A stretch of DNA of 64,000 nt from Salminus brasiliensis (taxonomy: Eukaryota > Chordata > Actinopteri > Characiformes > Bryconidae), in the NCBI RefSeq assembly GCF_030463535.1, contig NC_132901.1, forward strand, positions 8,004,959-8,068,958, read 5' to 3'. Every line of letters begins with the position of its first letter. The stretch's first letter is position 1. A model generated the notes under the pieces. The model had not been told where the DNA came from. It saw only the letters and a list, made by a program, of their open reading frames with translations, and ran no database searches. Below, piece after piece: positions 11,401 to 26,532 of this stretch. Both the position numbers and the translations under genes were made by a program.

Positions 11401-13074
11401 GTATTTGTCGTGTTAAGACCTATGTTAACTACTTTTAATGTTCATACATGTGAAACGTCGTCTTTACATGACGACATGTGAGTCATTACACTTTGCGTTG
11501 CTTTGTGGAATAGGCGTGAGCTGGAGACTGGACCTGGTCAGCTCCGTTGTGTCGCTGTTGGCACGATAACGTTTGCTAACTTGCCAAAAATGAAGTGGAT
11601 ACTGAAATCCGATAAGTCGATTTTGCGGAGAGCCTAAAGTTGTACACCCAGTCACAGCAAATCGACGTAGAACTGCCGTTGCTGGATCTATGTGTGGAGT
11701 TGTACATAGCTTGGAGCCAGCTTAGCGATTAGCAGCGTGGCTAACTCGGCCAGCATAAACAGTAAAGCACAAATATGAGCCTAATTATGAGGGGTCATTA
11801 TTTATTGACCACAGTGCAGTGCCACATGCGGAGTTGTAGCATAAAAGTACGCAATACAGCCGTGATTTGTGGCTGTTGAGTGATTTGAGTTAACTTGCTT
11901 TTTCAGGTCCACACATGAGCTAACATAGCGATTAGCATGCTAGCTAACTCGGATGGTACAAACAATAGCATTACGCCAGCGAGTGTAAATACCTGTCAGA
12001 TAAATACACACTCGCTCGAGTCAGTCAGGTTTTATTATGAAACCGTGTATATAGCTAGCAACATTTTATACGTTTACTGCCGTGGTTGAAATCGAGAAGC
12101 CACCTCGGAGAGTAGCATGATGGCTAGGTGTCTAAAAATTAATCACAAAAATAACGATATTACGGACACGTGCGTAGTTCTCTATATTGTTATTTGGAGC
12201 AAGTGAGGGAGAAACAGTCGTGCTTAAACCCGGCTACCAGCAGCGTATCTTCTGGTTTTCAGAGCTGGGCGGCCTGTGTAGCTTGCTAGCTAGTGTTTTG
12301 TTTACAAAAGATTATTTTCGTTATTAGCTAGTTGCCGAAACGGCATCGGTCAACCGAAAAAACGAACAAACAAAAAAACAATGCAATTTCGCTCGTTGGC
12401 CAATAGTTAAACAGTAAAAAAGCTCAGAAAAAGCTATGACATTAGAACCGGAGTTGCACTGTCCAATTCCCAAGCAGCTCACTACTCCCTATGGAGTGCA
12501 CGGTGTCACGAAAAAACGCTGTGCACTAGGGAGTAGTGGAGTGCGGTTTAGGATCGCATATATATATATATATACACACTTATTATTGTAGTAATTGATT
12601 TTTAGAAAACAGTGCATAAATGTTTATTTACAAAGGCCACATGGCCCCTATCCACTTCTTACAGTGACTCAAAGTAGGCTCATACACAGCCTCACTAAAC
12701 AGTTCATCTTATGCCTAGGTCACTGAATTGTATGAATTTATTCAGTTATTTATTTATTTAAGATTTCGCCATAAGACCAATCTATTTCAGAAATGATTTT
12801 AGCTCTTAATTGCAGTTTAGGTTACTTCGTCATTATATGGTCAAGCAGGTCTGGAGCTAGGCTGTAGGTTTCAAAGCTAAATCATGTTGAGTTAAAGTAT
12901 TCACAGTGAAGGTTATGCATGATCCAAAGTGTGCTGCGTTATTTTGAACATGAGTACATCCAGAGAGAACGGAATTCTGGTTGACTGTATTTTGTATGGC
13001 TACCCACTCAGTGGCTATACAGCAAAACAAGCGTTCTGCACACGTACAGAGTATGAGGCGGAGCTGATGTACTG

Positions 13075-13505
<431 letters not shown>

Positions 13506-13535
13506 ACGCTCGGCCTGAACAGCTCTAAACCCAAC

Positions 13536-13551
13536 GGCTCTTTTAAGAGCC
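13536..13551 (+). promoter_or_regulatory. Histone 3' stem-loop, H4 unit II
   Basis: The hairpin is 30 nt after the H4 stop and is followed by ACTCA; GCAAAAGAGCC downstream is the likely U7-binding element. Unit IV shares ACTCA while unit III has ACCCA. Confidence 0.96.
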
Positions 13552-13950
13552 ACTCACAAATCCAGCAAAAGAGCCTGTTTCTAATCTTAGCTTGTTTGTT
13601 TCAAATAAGGCAGTTTCCCGGATACTCTGTATTAAGAATGTAATATACGGGAAGAGTACATATATGTTACTTTGTATATATGTATTGTTTTACACCCCCC
13701 CCGTATGCGTTGGTAAAATCAGAACTATACGTCCTATAATATATATAAATCCTGATAGTCGCCGTCAACGCCGCTGTGGCGAAAAACAGATTAAGCCCTG
13801 TAGATTAAAAATGCGCGGGAAGGCGAACAAAGAGTTGATCATATTTGTTTGTTTCAATAAAGTCAATGATGGTGGTTATGAATCTCCCGGTTACTTTGTT
13901 AAGAAGCTCATTTTCAGGAGGAAAAAACATAATTTATATATAACATTTAT
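13552..13950. other. H4-H2B spacer, truncated by deletion, unit II
   Basis: Carries a C-run (~13696-13701) and one of the two related GTCGCCGTCAACGCCGC / ATGCGCGGGAAGGCGAAC blocks. Compared with units III and IV the right part is missing: the second block, polypurine tract and H2B promoter. The sequence goes straight from TATATAACATTTAT into H2B codon 6. Confidence 0.8.
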
Positions 13951-14310
<360 letters not shown>

Positions 14311-14340
14311 ATGGTGATAGCGGCGTAATCCAAACCCAAC

Positions 14341-14356
14341 GGCTCTTTTAAGAGCC
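14341..14356 (+). promoter_or_regulatory. Histone 3' stem-loop of the broken H2B, unit II
   Basis: Hairpin, ACCCA and the GAAAGAG downstream element are intact although the gene upstream is dead. Confidence 0.95.
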
Positions 14357-14887
14357 ACCCACGGTTTCTTCGAAAGAGCAGTTTTATTCAAGAACAAAGT
14401 CGCCGATGGTAAACTATAATACTAATTATTATTATTAATATTATTATTTTTTTTTTTTTCCCCCATGAGTGCTTCTGCAGCCATTATTGTAAAAGGAATG
14501 CCCTTCAGTGTATGTATGTATGTAAATCAACTTACTTAGTTGTTTGTCTGCATTTAATTGGTATAGTATACTAAGATTCAGGGGCAGAGCAGCAAACTAA
14601 AATACTGTGCCATACTAACTGTATGGCGTGGGGTTGTAATGCTAAGTGGGATAAATGAAGCTGCACATCACCTGTGAAAGACCAGTCCAGAGGAGATCAG
14701 CCTTACAGGTGGGGAATAGTGAGGCAGGAAACCATACTAGGGTTGACTTGAAGCCTAGAACTATACACTTGATCTTTGTAATGAAAGCTGTCTAGTATAT
14801 ATAACCAGGCATACGGTTAGGAAAGAGAGGAAATAAGTATCTCCACAAGCTTTTTTTGTTGGGTCACAGAAGGGTGAAGTTATTCAA
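14357..14887. other. H2B downstream flank, unit II
   Basis: Same content as the unit I flank: T-run, short (TATG)n, unique ~360 bp. No gene is seen. Confidence 0.65.
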
Positions 14888-17800
14888 AGCCTTAGGTTTA
14901 TGGTGAGATTTGAGTGAGCAAGAATAGGTTCAGAGCTAGACTTTTGATGTAGAGGGTCGGAGCAAGGCAAAAGGACGAGGGTAGAGTAAGTAAAATAGTA
15001 TGGCGGTCAAAGGCCTCAGGTTTATGATGAAGGTGGATTGAGTTAAAGTGACCGTGAGCTTAGGCCTTTGCCTTAGGATACAAAGGAAGGTTCAGTAAAA
15101 GTGAATTTCAGCATTAGCCATCAGCCTGATGATTTGGATACACATGGCCTCGGCCTACTGAGGAATGCACATCTAAGTAGAATGGTCATGACTGCATGGA
15201 ATGGGTTAAATGAAAGTAAAAGTTTAAAAATAATAATTTGGTGTTTTGCTTATTGAGATAGACGGAGGGATGGGGTTAATTTGTTTTAGGACAAGAATGA
15301 GATTGGAGTTGTTTCATGTGAGGGGTTCGAATGAGGATGGAGTGATTTTGTTTAATGGTTGGCGGAAGGATGGGGTTATTTCATTTTAGGTTTTGTGAGA
15401 GAAGGTGGTGGGGTTTGTATTAGAGTATGAATGGAAATGGGTTATTTTATTTTGGGGTTAGACGGCGGATGGGGTTATTTGGTTTCATGGTTAGAATGAT
15501 GTTAAGGTTATGTTGTACTAGGTTAAGAGGGAGGACAGAGTTATTTTGTATTAGGACTACTTGGTTTGGTCACAAAAAGATGAATTTGGTTGAAGCCTTA
15601 GGTTAATGGTGAGATTCGAGCGAGCAAGAATAGGTTCAGAGCTAGACTTTTGATGTAGAGGGTCGGAGCAAGGCAAAAAGACGAGGGTAGAGTAAGTAAA
15701 TTTAGGTAGCGTAAGTAAAAAAGTATGGCGGTGAAAGTGTGTTTAGTGCAGATGTGATCTAGGAAGAGTGAGTAACAGCAGCTTTGTAAACGAGGCCTCA
15801 GGTTTATGATGGACGTGGATTGTGTTAAAGTGACTGTGAGCTTATGCCTTTGCCTTAGGAAGCTTCAGAAAAAGTGAATTTCAACATTGGCCATCAGCCT
15901 GATGATTTGGATACACATGGCCTCGGCCTACTGAGGAATGCACATCTAAGTAGAATGGTCATGACTGCATGGAATGGGTTAAATGAAAGTAAAAGTTTAA
16001 AAATAATAATTTGGTGTGTTGCTTATTGAGATAGAGGGAGGGATGGGGTTAATTTGTTTTATTACAAGAATGAAATTGGAGTTGTTTCATGTGAGAGGTT
16101 CGAATGAGGATGGGGAGTGATTTTGTATAATGGTTGGAGGAAGGATGGTGTTATTTCATTTTAGGGTTGGAGAGAGAAGGTGGTGGGGTTTGTATTAGAG
16201 TATGAATGAAAATGGGTTATTTTATTTTGGGGTTAGACGGCGGATGGGGTTATTTGGTTTCATGGTTAGAATGATGTTAAGGTTATGTTGTACTAGGTTA
16301 AGAGGGAGGACAGAGTTATTTTGTATTAGGACTATTTGGTTTGGTTCACTAAAAGATGAATTTGGTTGAAGCCTTAGGTTAATGGTGAGATTCGAGCGAG
16401 CAAGAATAGGTTCAGAGCTAGACTTTTGATGTAGAGGGTCGGAGCAAGGCAAAAGGACGAGGGTAGAGTAAGTAAAATAGTATGGCGGTCAAAGACCTCA
16501 GGTTTATGATGAAGGTGGATTGAGTTAAAGTGACGGTGAGCTTAAGCCTTTGCCTTAGGATACAAAGGAAGGTTCAGTAAAAGTGAGTTTCAACATTAGC
16601 CATCAGCCTCATGATTTGGATACACATGGCCTCGGCCTACTGAGGAATGCACATCTAAGTAGAATGGTCATGACTGCATGGAATGGGTTAAATGAAAGTA
16701 AAAGTTTAAAAATAATAATTTGGTGTGTTGCTTATTGAGATAGAGGGAGGGATGGGGTTAATTTGTTTTAGTACAAGAATGAGATTTGAGTTGTTTCATG
16801 TGAGGGGTTCGAATGAGGATGGAGTGATTTTGTATAATGGTTGGAGGAAGGATGGGGTTATTTCATTTTAGGGTTTGTGAGAGAAGGTGGTGGGGTTTGT
16901 ATTAGAGTATGAATGGAAATGGGTTATTTTATTTTGGGGTTAGACGGCGGATGGGGTTATTTGTTTTCATGGTTAGAATGATGTTAAGGTTATGTTGTAC
17001 AAGGTTAAGAGGGAGGACAGAGTTATTTTGTATTAGGACTATTTGGTTTTGTTCACTAAAAGATGAATTTGGTTGAAGTCTTAGGTTAATGGTGAGATTC
17101 GAGCGAGCAAGAATAGATTCATAGATATTTTTTTGATGTAGAGGGTCGGAGCAATGCAAAAGGACGAGGGTAGAGTAAGTAAAATAGTATGGCGGTCAAA
17201 GGCCTCAGTTTTATGATGAAGGTGGATTGAGTTAAAGTGACGGTGAGCTTAAGCCTTTGCCTTAGGATACAAAGGAAGGTTCAGTAAAAGTGAGTTTCAA
17301 CATTAGCCATCAGCCTCATGATTTGGATACACATGGCCTCGGCCTACTGAGGAATGCACATCTAAGTAGAATGGTCATGACTGCATGGAATGGGTTAAAT
17401 GAAAGTAAAAGTTTAAAAATAATAATTTGGTGTGTTGCTTATTGAGAGAGGGAGGGATGGGGTTAATTTGTTTTAGGACAAGAATGAGATTGGAGTTGTT
17501 TCATGTGAGGGGTTCGAATGAGGATGGGGAGTGATTTTGTATAATGGTTGGAGGAAGGATGGTGTTATTTCATTTTAGGGTTGGAGAGAGAAGGTGGTGG
17601 GGTTTGTATTAGAGTATGAATGAAAATGGGTTATTTTATTTTGGGGTTAGACGGCGGATGGGGTTATTTGGTTTCATGGTTAGAATGATGTTAAGGTTAT
17701 GTTGTACTAGGTTAAGAGGGAGGACAGAGTTATTTTGTATTAGGACTATTTGGTTTGGTTCACTAAAAGATGAATTTGGTTGAAGCCTTAGGTTAATGGT

Positions 17801-18286
17801 GAGATTCGAGCGAGCAAGAATAGGTTCAGAGCTAGACTTATGATGTAGAGGGTCGGAGCAAGGCAAAAGGACGAGGGTAGAGTAAGTAAAATAGTATGGC
17901 GGTCAAAGGCCTCAGTTTTATGATGAAGGTGGATTGAGTTAAAGTGACGGTGAGTTTAAGCCTTTGCCTTAGGATACAAAGGAAGGTTCAGTAAAAGTAA
18001 GTTTCAACATTAGCCATCAGCCTGATGATTTGGATACACATGGCCTCGGCCTACTGAGGAATGCACATCTAAGTAGAATGGTCATGACTGCATGGAATGG
18101 GTTAAATGAAAGTAAAAGTTTAAAAATAATAATTTGGTGTGTTGCTTATTGAGATAGAGGGAGGGATGGGGTTAATTTGTTTTAGTACAAGAATGAGATT
18201 TGAGTTGTTTCATGTGAGGGGTTCGAATGAGGATGGAGTGATTTTGTATAATGGTTGGAGGAAGGATGGGGTTATTTTATTTAGGG
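14888..18286. repeat. ~707-bp satellite array, unit II (4 full + 1 partial copy)
   Basis: Monomers start at 14888, 15594, 16370, 17077 and 17784, giving lengths of 706, 776, 707, 707 and a truncated last copy. The 776-bp monomer holds an extra ~70 bp around 15700-15795 (GTAGCGTAAGTAAAAAAG to CAGCAGCTTTGTAAACGAGG). The last copy and everything to its right match unit I with a constant offset of 15,796 bp. Confidence 0.92.
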
Positions 18287-18576
18287 TTGGAGAGAGAAAA
18301 TGGTTATTTTCTATTAGGGTTAAAATGAAAAATGGGGTTTTAGGGTTTAAATGAGCTTGGGTTTATTTTGTATTGGGGTTAGAGTGAAGGTGCAGTTATT
18401 TTGTATTAGGCTTGAAAAAGGGCATGATAGTTTTATGTTATGTTTAGAATAAGTTTTGTCTTTTTTTTTTGTTATTTTGTTTTTTGTGTTTTAGGGTTGG
18501 GGGGGTGTATGCAGTTATTTTGTGTTAGGGTTAGTATGAGATTTTTGGCTATGGTATATTGGGTGTGTTACGAGTG
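18287..18576. repeat. Degenerate T/G-rich sub-repeats, unit II
   Basis: Matches 2491-2780 closely; right border of the satellite array. Confidence 0.65.
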
Positions 18577-19198
18577 CGTATTAGGGGACCTATGGAGAGC
18601 CGTTCCGAGTGTGGAAGCGCCGGTGACAAAGACGCATCGACGGTGGAAGTCATACTGCGCACACACGGCAACACTGTGCTTTACACACTCCTCAAGGTCG
18701 CCTTGCACGACGAGCAAAACAACGCACCCACGTCTCGGATGCCCAGCACGCTCTCGACGAGGCTCTCCTCCAACGCACCGGATAACACTCGCCCAGTTCG
18801 TGGCACCTTTTGTCGCCGTTTTCCACCGATTAGCACGCCAAATGCGCCGCCGCCCGTTCGGCACGCCGGTAGCGTGGCACGCTTCGGTGAGCGCCGTATT
18901 AAACGCGGCGTCGTTACGCTGCCCTTCCCGTCTTCTCAACACACGGTGGAGCCTCTCGGAGACGAAAGAGCATTTCTACGCTCGCCAAGTTGAGCTTTCA
19001 CCCATATTTCGCTCGACAAACGCCGAGAGAAAACACAAGTGCGAGACTGTCGCTGCCACACGGCTGTGCGGCATCGAGCGAGTTGAGTCTACAACGTTCT
19101 CATGTGGCTTTTAAGGGCCGGCCCCCTCGCTGCAGCGGGAGGTTCTACAGAACGCTGCAGCAGTTTGTGCTCACTCGCGCTCACAGCAAAGCAGAACA
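18577..19198 (+). promoter_or_regulatory. CpG-rich H1 upstream block and promoter, unit II
   Basis: H1 box AAACACA at 19031-19037 and TATA-like CTTTTAAGG at 19108-19116. No difference from unit I was noticed. Confidence 0.75.
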
Positions 19199-19822
19199 AT
19201 GGCAGAAGTCGCTCCAGCCCCAGCCGCCTCGGCGCCCGCCAAGGCCCCCAAGAAGAAGGCCGCCGCCCGCCCCAAGAAAGCCGGCCCCAGCGTGGGCGAG
19301 CTCATCGTCAAGGCCGTCTCGGCTTCCAAGGAGAGGAGCGGCGTGTCTCTCGCCGCCCTGAAGAAAGCCCTGGCTGCCGGCGGCTACGACGTCGAGAAGA
19401 ACAACTCACGCGTTAAGCTCGCCGTCAAGAGCCTCGTCACCAAGGGCACTCTGGTGCAGACCAAAGGCACCGGCGCGTCGGGCTCTTTCAAGCTTAACAA
19501 GAAGCAGACCGAGGCAAAGAAGAAGCCGGCCGCCAAGAAACCGGCACCTAAAGCTAAGAAGCCGGCCGCCAAGAAACCAGCCGCGGCCAAGAAGCCCAAG
19601 AAGGTAGCAGCCAAGAAACCCACTGCGGCTAAGAAATCCCCCAAGAAGGCCAAGAAGCCCGTCGCGGCCGCTAAGAAGGCAGCGAAGAGCCCCAAGAAGG
19701 CCAAGAAGCCGGCGGCTCCCAAAAAGGCGACCAAGAGCCCAAAGAAAGCCAAAACGGTCAAGCCTAAAGCAGCTAAGCCCAAGGCGGCGAAGGCGAAAAA
19801 GGCTGCCCCTAAGAAGAAGTAA
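19199..19822 (+). CDS. Linker histone H1 (unit II)
   Basis: Encodes the same 207 residues as the unit I gene, including the winged-helix domain (~29-102) and three SPKK motifs in the tail. I noticed no nucleotide difference from unit I over the gene. It remains intact although the H2B before it and the H4 after its H3 are both broken, so this copy probably still contributes linker histone. Confidence 0.98.
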   Translation: MAEVAPAPAASAPAKAPKKKAAARPKKAGPSVGELIVKAVSASKERSGVSLAALKKALAAGGYDVEKNNSRVKLAVKSLVTKGTLVQTKGTGASGSFKLNKKQTEAKKKPAAKKPAPKAKKPAAKKPAAAKKPKKVAAKKPTAAKKSPKKAKKPVAAAKKAAKSPKKAKKPAAPKKATKSPKKAKTVKPKAAKPKAAKAKKAAPKKK

Positions 19823-19865
19823 ACAGTAACGCCGTTTACCTTCATGTCTTGTTTCTCTATTCAAC

Positions 19866-19881
19866 GGCTCTTTTAAGAGCC
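19866..19881 (+). promoter_or_regulatory. Histone 3' stem-loop, H1 unit II
   Basis: Canonical hairpin with ACCCA, 43 nt from the stop. Confidence 0.97.
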
Positions 19882-20236
19882 ACCCACAGTTTCATAAAAA
19901 AACAGCTTTTTTCCCCCCGTTACTGCATAATGAATTGATTGTTAAAAAAAAAAACACTCAACACAAAAATAGCTCTCATTAGTTTCCCCACACAATAATT
20001 ATATATGATCAATATATATATATATATATTTTTGGTTTGGTCATACGTGTTACATTTGAGCGGGAAAGGGAAAGAAAACGCGGGGCACGAGTGGGGGTAA
20101 ATGTTTCTTTCTTTAACCCGTTTTCTTTCTTCCTTTCTCTCTCTCGCTCACACAGACACACAGCACGAGAGGAGGAGGGGGTCGGGTAGGAAAGCGAGCA
20201 GAGGTGGGAGGACGCTAGAGTCTGACGGCGGAAATG
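19882..20236. other. H1-H2A spacer, unit II
   Basis: A-run, (TA)n and CT-rich tract as in unit I; no gene. Confidence 0.65.
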
Positions 20237-20749
<513 letters not shown>

Positions 20750-20783
20750 ATTGGCGCTCTCCGTTGATTTATCTATACACAAA

Positions 20784-20799
20784 GGCTCTTTTAAGAGCC
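20784..20799 (+). promoter_or_regulatory. Histone 3' stem-loop, H2A unit II
   Basis: Canonical hairpin followed by ACCCA and TAAGAAAAG. Confidence 0.97.
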
Positions 20800-21010
20800 A
20801 CCCATTTTTTCTAAGAAAAGTGCTGCTCCTTTACAAACAACACTACATATTCTTCACGTGATTTCCAACTGCATAAAAAAATAATAGCTTTATGAACCGA
20901 GTTATTATATAAACACACTGCCATGCAATACACAATTGCCCTTTTTCATATATTTCACGTACTGAGATCAACACCCTATGCATATGTGCATGTATACACA
21001 CATTCTCTCG

Positions 21011-21043
<33 letters not shown>

Positions 21044-21196
21044 ACAGTGTGTTTAATGTTCGCTGTAATGTACAGTACATTGATTAGTTTGATCATATTA
21101 TTGTTCTTATTATTATATATTCTTTTAATGCTTTTTTTTTTCTTTGTTGTTTTGTATTACAGGAGCCCGCCGTTTTGCTTTTAGGTTTGAAAAGAA
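20800..21196. repeat. H2A-H3 spacer with (CA)n, unit II
   Basis: (CA)n at about 21018-21047, the same length as in unit I. No gene. Confidence 0.7.
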
Positions 21197-21771
<575 letters not shown>

Positions 21772-21806
21772 ACAGAGCGCTTCGACGTTAACCTGAAATA
21801 CCCAAC

Positions 21807-21822
21807 GGCTCTTTTAAGAGCC
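21807..21822 (+). promoter_or_regulatory. Histone 3' stem-loop, H3 unit II
   Basis: Hairpin followed by ACCTA, as in the other H3 copies. Confidence 0.96.
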
Positions 21823-24665
21823 ACCTACCCGCGTCCGCGCCGAAACAGCAAATGTCCGCCTCACCTCGGTGTTGCGTTTATATAATGTAAGGCTATTATG
21901 ACGCGCGCGCGCTTCTAAGTTCCATAGGGCTGCGCGAGCAAAACCAGCCGTAAGACAGTGGTTGTAAAGTTTAGCAAAAAAAACAACAACTAATATATAT
22001 GTATATATATATTATAACGTTTTGTACAACATTTCACATCAAAATCGCCATATTTAACATGTGTTTTAATACATATTAATACGTTTCTTTAAATACCTAT
22101 CAATATGATTATACATATTTAATAGTTTGGAAACAGTTCATTCACCCCAGCAAAAAGTTGAAGCCACTGCTACTTCAGTAGAACACTACACTTTACCCTA
22201 TGTAGTGTTTAGGCCGGTTTTGGCCTATTACAAACGGCATTTGACATGGATGGAGCGTGGATCCCACCGCGTGGTGAAACTATACAACTGCAAGCACAGT
22301 TTCAGAGAGCAATGTATGTGTATATTTATATAATGAGAGCTTGATTTTGGGTACCTACGTTTCATACATATGCAAAATGAGTTTGATTCCATAGAGAGTA
22401 AGCGAGACCAGCTGTGGGGCCGCAGTAAAGGAGTTAAGTGTATATTCCGGAGAGGACCACCGTTGTTGTGGGAACGCAGACATATGTCATGGATGGAGCG
22501 TGGATGCCATCGTGTGGTCAAACTAGGCAAATGCAAACGTTAACTACGTAGATTTATTCGTGTATGTGTGTGAATGTAACAGCTTTTTTCATTTGATAGA
22601 TGGTTGTGAACTCCAGTACGTCTACTAAATCATTTGTATTGCGGTGTTATTTTGGTTAGTGTTTTTTAAAGTACATTTTAAAAAATGTTTCTATTGAAGC
22701 ATACTTCAGTTCAGGGCATTTTAGTAGCCAGCATGGTTACCAGTTCTCATGCTGCCAGGCAATGAAATGGAAACTTAATTTAGGGTAATTTTATACACAT
22801 TAAATATGATTGTTAACTGCACCAACAAATCTAAAAAGTAATTACGTGTCTTACGTGATGATTTTCGTTTGGGCTTGGGTTTCATTTCAACAATATGCTA
22901 ACGATAACATACTCCAGACTGTATAATCTCCTTCCACAACTAGATAAAATGTCTTGTTTTGAAGAACGCTTGATAGAAGTCTTTAATAAAGGCACTTTAT
23001 TAGCCATCATGACAACCAAACAGCATGCAGTTATGTAAAAAGCCACCAATTTACTCACTGCTAGAAGCCATTGAGACAAACTATAGAGTAGTGCACTTCT
23101 ATGTAGGACCTTTATTTCCTTTTCTTTAGAGCCCTTAAACTCTGTGTATTAGCTTATATTGAGGTTACCATAATAATCATAAATCAGTAAAAAACACCGC
23201 TCATCTGCTATCAAGACCTGACCGAGGAGCTGGAGGCCAGTGGAGCAAAGCTAAAATATGGAAAAGCATACGCACCCTCAAATTGGTGCAAAAAAAAATA
23301 AATAATAATTTTAATCATTCAAGGCATAGGTAAGTAACAAATGAATACAAAAGTGCTAACAAAAGTGAATGAAAAGCCAGCCGTACTCACTTGTGAATTC
23401 GCTTTTTTGATTTTGCTTCTTTAAACGTCTCTGTGGACCAAAAAAAAAAGATTAATTGTTTTACATTTTGACCACACGATGGCATCCACGCTCCATTTAC
23501 GTACTATGACCACAGACTTAAAGCTTAGCCCTGAAACTCCATCAGAAGCCTAAAAGACTTGACTAGAGAAGTGCACTTCTGTGTAGTGTATACAGTGTAA
23601 GGGATTTAGGAAGTGCCCTATTGCAAACGTCACCGTTGTTTTGGTATCGTGGATATATGTCATGGATGGAGCGTGGATGCCATCGTGTGGTCAAACTCGC
23701 AAATGCAAACGCTAAAAACATAGATGTATACGTGTATGTGTGTGAATGTTACAGCTTTTACATATGACAGATGGTTGTGAACTCCAGTAAGTCTACTAAG
23801 ATCTACCAAGGAACATTTGGGCATTTTAGTAGCCAGCATGATAACCAGTTGTCATGCTACCAGGCAATGAAAACTTAATTTAGGGCACTGCAATTTTTAT
23901 ACACATTAAATATGATTGTTAACTGCACCAATACATCTAAAAAGTCATTACATGTCTTGCGGGATGATTTTTGTTTGGGTTTTAACAATATGCTAATGAT
24001 AAAGTAGGACAGAAATTTTTTTTACTCCAGACTGTATTACCTCCTTCCACAACTCGATCAAATGGCTTTAGATAAAGAATCCTTGATAGAAGCATTCTTT
24101 ATTTAAGGCACTTTTTTATCAGTTAGGTAAAAAGCCAACAATTCGCTCACTACTATAAGCCATTGAGACAAACTGTAGAGTAGTGCAATTCTATGAATGA
24201 CGTTTTTCCCCTCCCCCTTTAGAGCCCTTAAATTCTATGCTGTATGGTTATGTGTATGTATGTATGCATCAGCTTATATTGAGGTTAACATAATAATCAT
24301 AAATCAATAAAGAACACCGCTCATCTGCTATCAAGACCTGACTAAGGAGCTAGAGGCCAGTGGAGCAAAGCTACAATTACGAAAAGCATACGCACCATCG
24401 GTGCAAAAAAATCATTTTAACCTGCCAGGTTTAGGTCAGAGACTTTCTTCAAGGCATAGGTAAGTAACAAATGAATACAAAAGTGCTAACAAAAGTGTAT
24501 CAAAAGCCAGCCGTACTCACTTGTGAATTAGCTTTTTTGTGCTTCTCAAATTGAACTCTTTCTCTTCTTTCTGATTTTGCTTCTTTAAATGTCTCTGTGG
24601 ACCAAGAAAAAAAAAAACTAAAAAAAAAGATGAATTGTTTTATATTTTGCAGATTTACATTTTGA

Positions 24666-24678
24666 CCACCAGATGGCA
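24666..24678 (+). promoter_or_regulatory. CTCF-like motif, unit II
   Basis: CCACCAGATGGCA, counterpart of 8869. Confidence 0.45.
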
Positions 24679-25114
24679 TCCACGCTCCATTCACGTACTA
24701 CGACAACAGACTTAAAGCTTAGCCCTGAAACTCCATCAGAAGCCTAAGGGGTAGGTCTAGCCAAACTGCTTCCCCTCACCCTGACTTCATCATGAGCTCT
24801 ACACTTACTTTGCTTACCACAATGTCTTTCCATATTTCTTTATCATCCACTAACTGCAACATATGATAAAAGCAACATTACTTAAAGCAACATTAACTCC
24901 CTCTGTGTTTATCTAATCTAGCATGACTTTTATTAGAAGATGTAAAGCGAGCCTGAGAAATCCAAGGGGTAAACATGTAGTTTTAGTTGGCCTCATTAGG
25001 AGCTTTTCCCTTGTATGCAATAATATACCATTTATTCGATTTGTGTTTGTTCTTTCTTTCTTTAAATGTCTCTGTGGACACTATATCTTTAACTTGTAGT
25101 GTATTAGATTAACG

Positions 25115-25133
25115 ACTACAATTCCCATGATGC
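25115..25133 (+). promoter_or_regulatory. ZNF143-like motif, unit II
   Basis: ACTACAATTCCCATGATGC, counterpart of 9318. Confidence 0.45.
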
Positions 25134-25880
25134 CTAACTAAAGATTTTTTTGCACCGATGGTGCGTATGCTTTTCGTAATTGTAGCTTTGCTCCACTGGC
25201 CTCTAGCTCCTTAGTCAGGTCTTGATAGCAGATGAGCGGTGTTCTTTATTGATTTATGATTATTATGTTAACCTCAATATAAGCTGATAAAACCTTGCCA
25301 AATAAAATTATTTTTGCACAGATTTAATTGTGTGGGTATGAGACATGTTAGTATTATTCCTACATTCACTTCTCATTGGTGAAGATCTTCTCTAATGGCC
25401 AATGTCAGTGTTAACACTTTACTGTACATCCTATACATTTGCACTCCTGGACACTACTAACACTTTATTATTATTACTTAATAATACAGTGTTATTATTA
25501 AATTTTTATGTATCGTCATCTGTCCACTTCATTTCTTATTTTTCATAACTGCACTGTCCTTCATCTGCAGTTAGTTTCAAATGCATTTTCACATGTATTC
25601 TATTTATCTGTCTATCTATCTATCTTGCAGTGTGGGTTCTAACTAGACAAAGGACTCCAAAAGTCATGTTTGTGTTTTTAAACCACAGTATTGACTTTGT
25701 CCTCATGTAACTCATGTATAGTGTAACTGGGTATCTCAGTATCTTCACCTGGATTTATTGATCCAAAACTGTAGTTTAGTGATGTCAAGGTTCAAATGTT
25801 TAAAGTCATGTCATGTTGAATGTTGTGAGGGAATACGTCTGAAAATATATGGAACCTGGCCTGGCAGATACATATTCTGA

Positions 25881-25893
25881 CCACCAGATGGCA
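25881..25893 (+). promoter_or_regulatory. CTCF-like motif, second copy, unit II
   Basis: CCACCAGATGGCA, counterpart of 10084. Confidence 0.45.
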
Positions 25894-26202
25894 TCACTAC
25901 TCCATTCACGTTCTGCAACTACATAGTCTTAGGGCCTAGCCCTGAAACTCCATCAGAAGCCTAAGAGGTAGGTCCAGCCGAACTGCTACCACTCATCCTG
26001 ACTTCATCATGAGCTTTACACTTACTTTGCTTACCACAATTTATTTCCTTCCTTTCTCTTCCACTAACTGCTAACCAATATGACTTTAGAAGAAGATTTA
26101 TTAGAAGATGTATAGTGAAAACCTGAGGAATCCAAATGGTGTGGGTTTAGTTTAAGTTGGCCTTGTTTTATTTTATGTGCAGAAATATGTCAGTGGTGGT
26201 GG

Positions 26203-26323
<121 letters not shown>

Positions 26324-26513
26324 ATGCATACTTATTCAATCTGACAGAAAATACAAACCCTGTACTGGTTTGTGTTTGAGCAATATGTGTTGACAAAGAA
26401 AAAAAGAACAAATTACTGGTTGAATCTATAAAACACTATGCTTCCTTTAAGTGTGTCTATGTCAATGTGTCAATGACACAATGTGTCTTTATCCTGTAGT
26501 GTCAAGATCAAGG

Positions 26514-26532
26514 ACTACAATTCCCATGATGC
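26514..26532 (+). promoter_or_regulatory. ZNF143-like motif, second copy, unit II
   Basis: Exact counterpart of 10731. Confidence 0.45.

Larger units (their letters stand above)
6027..13074. other. Long H3-H4 spacer, unit I (~7 kb)
   Basis: No complete gene is seen. It contains a direct duplication of about 1.1 kb (copies ~6659-7760 and ~7832-8950, offset ~1171), a second dispersed duplication (~8869-9345 vs ~10082-10760), a 146-bp inverted repeat (8472-8617 / 9346-9491), CTCF-like and ZNF143-like motifs, a (TG)n(GA)n tract, an exon-like segment at 11361-11400, and a short inverted-repeat element at ~12480-12545. Scattered open frames under 100 codons show no recognisable protein. Confidence 0.7.

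Noticed and set aside
12480-12545. Inverted repeat around CTACTCCCTATGGAGTGCAC / GTGCACTAGGGAGTAG, considered as a full MITE
   Set aside because: It resembles ends of common fish MITEs, but the arms are short and imperfect and no target duplication or complete element boundary could be defined, so it is mentioned only within the spacer description.
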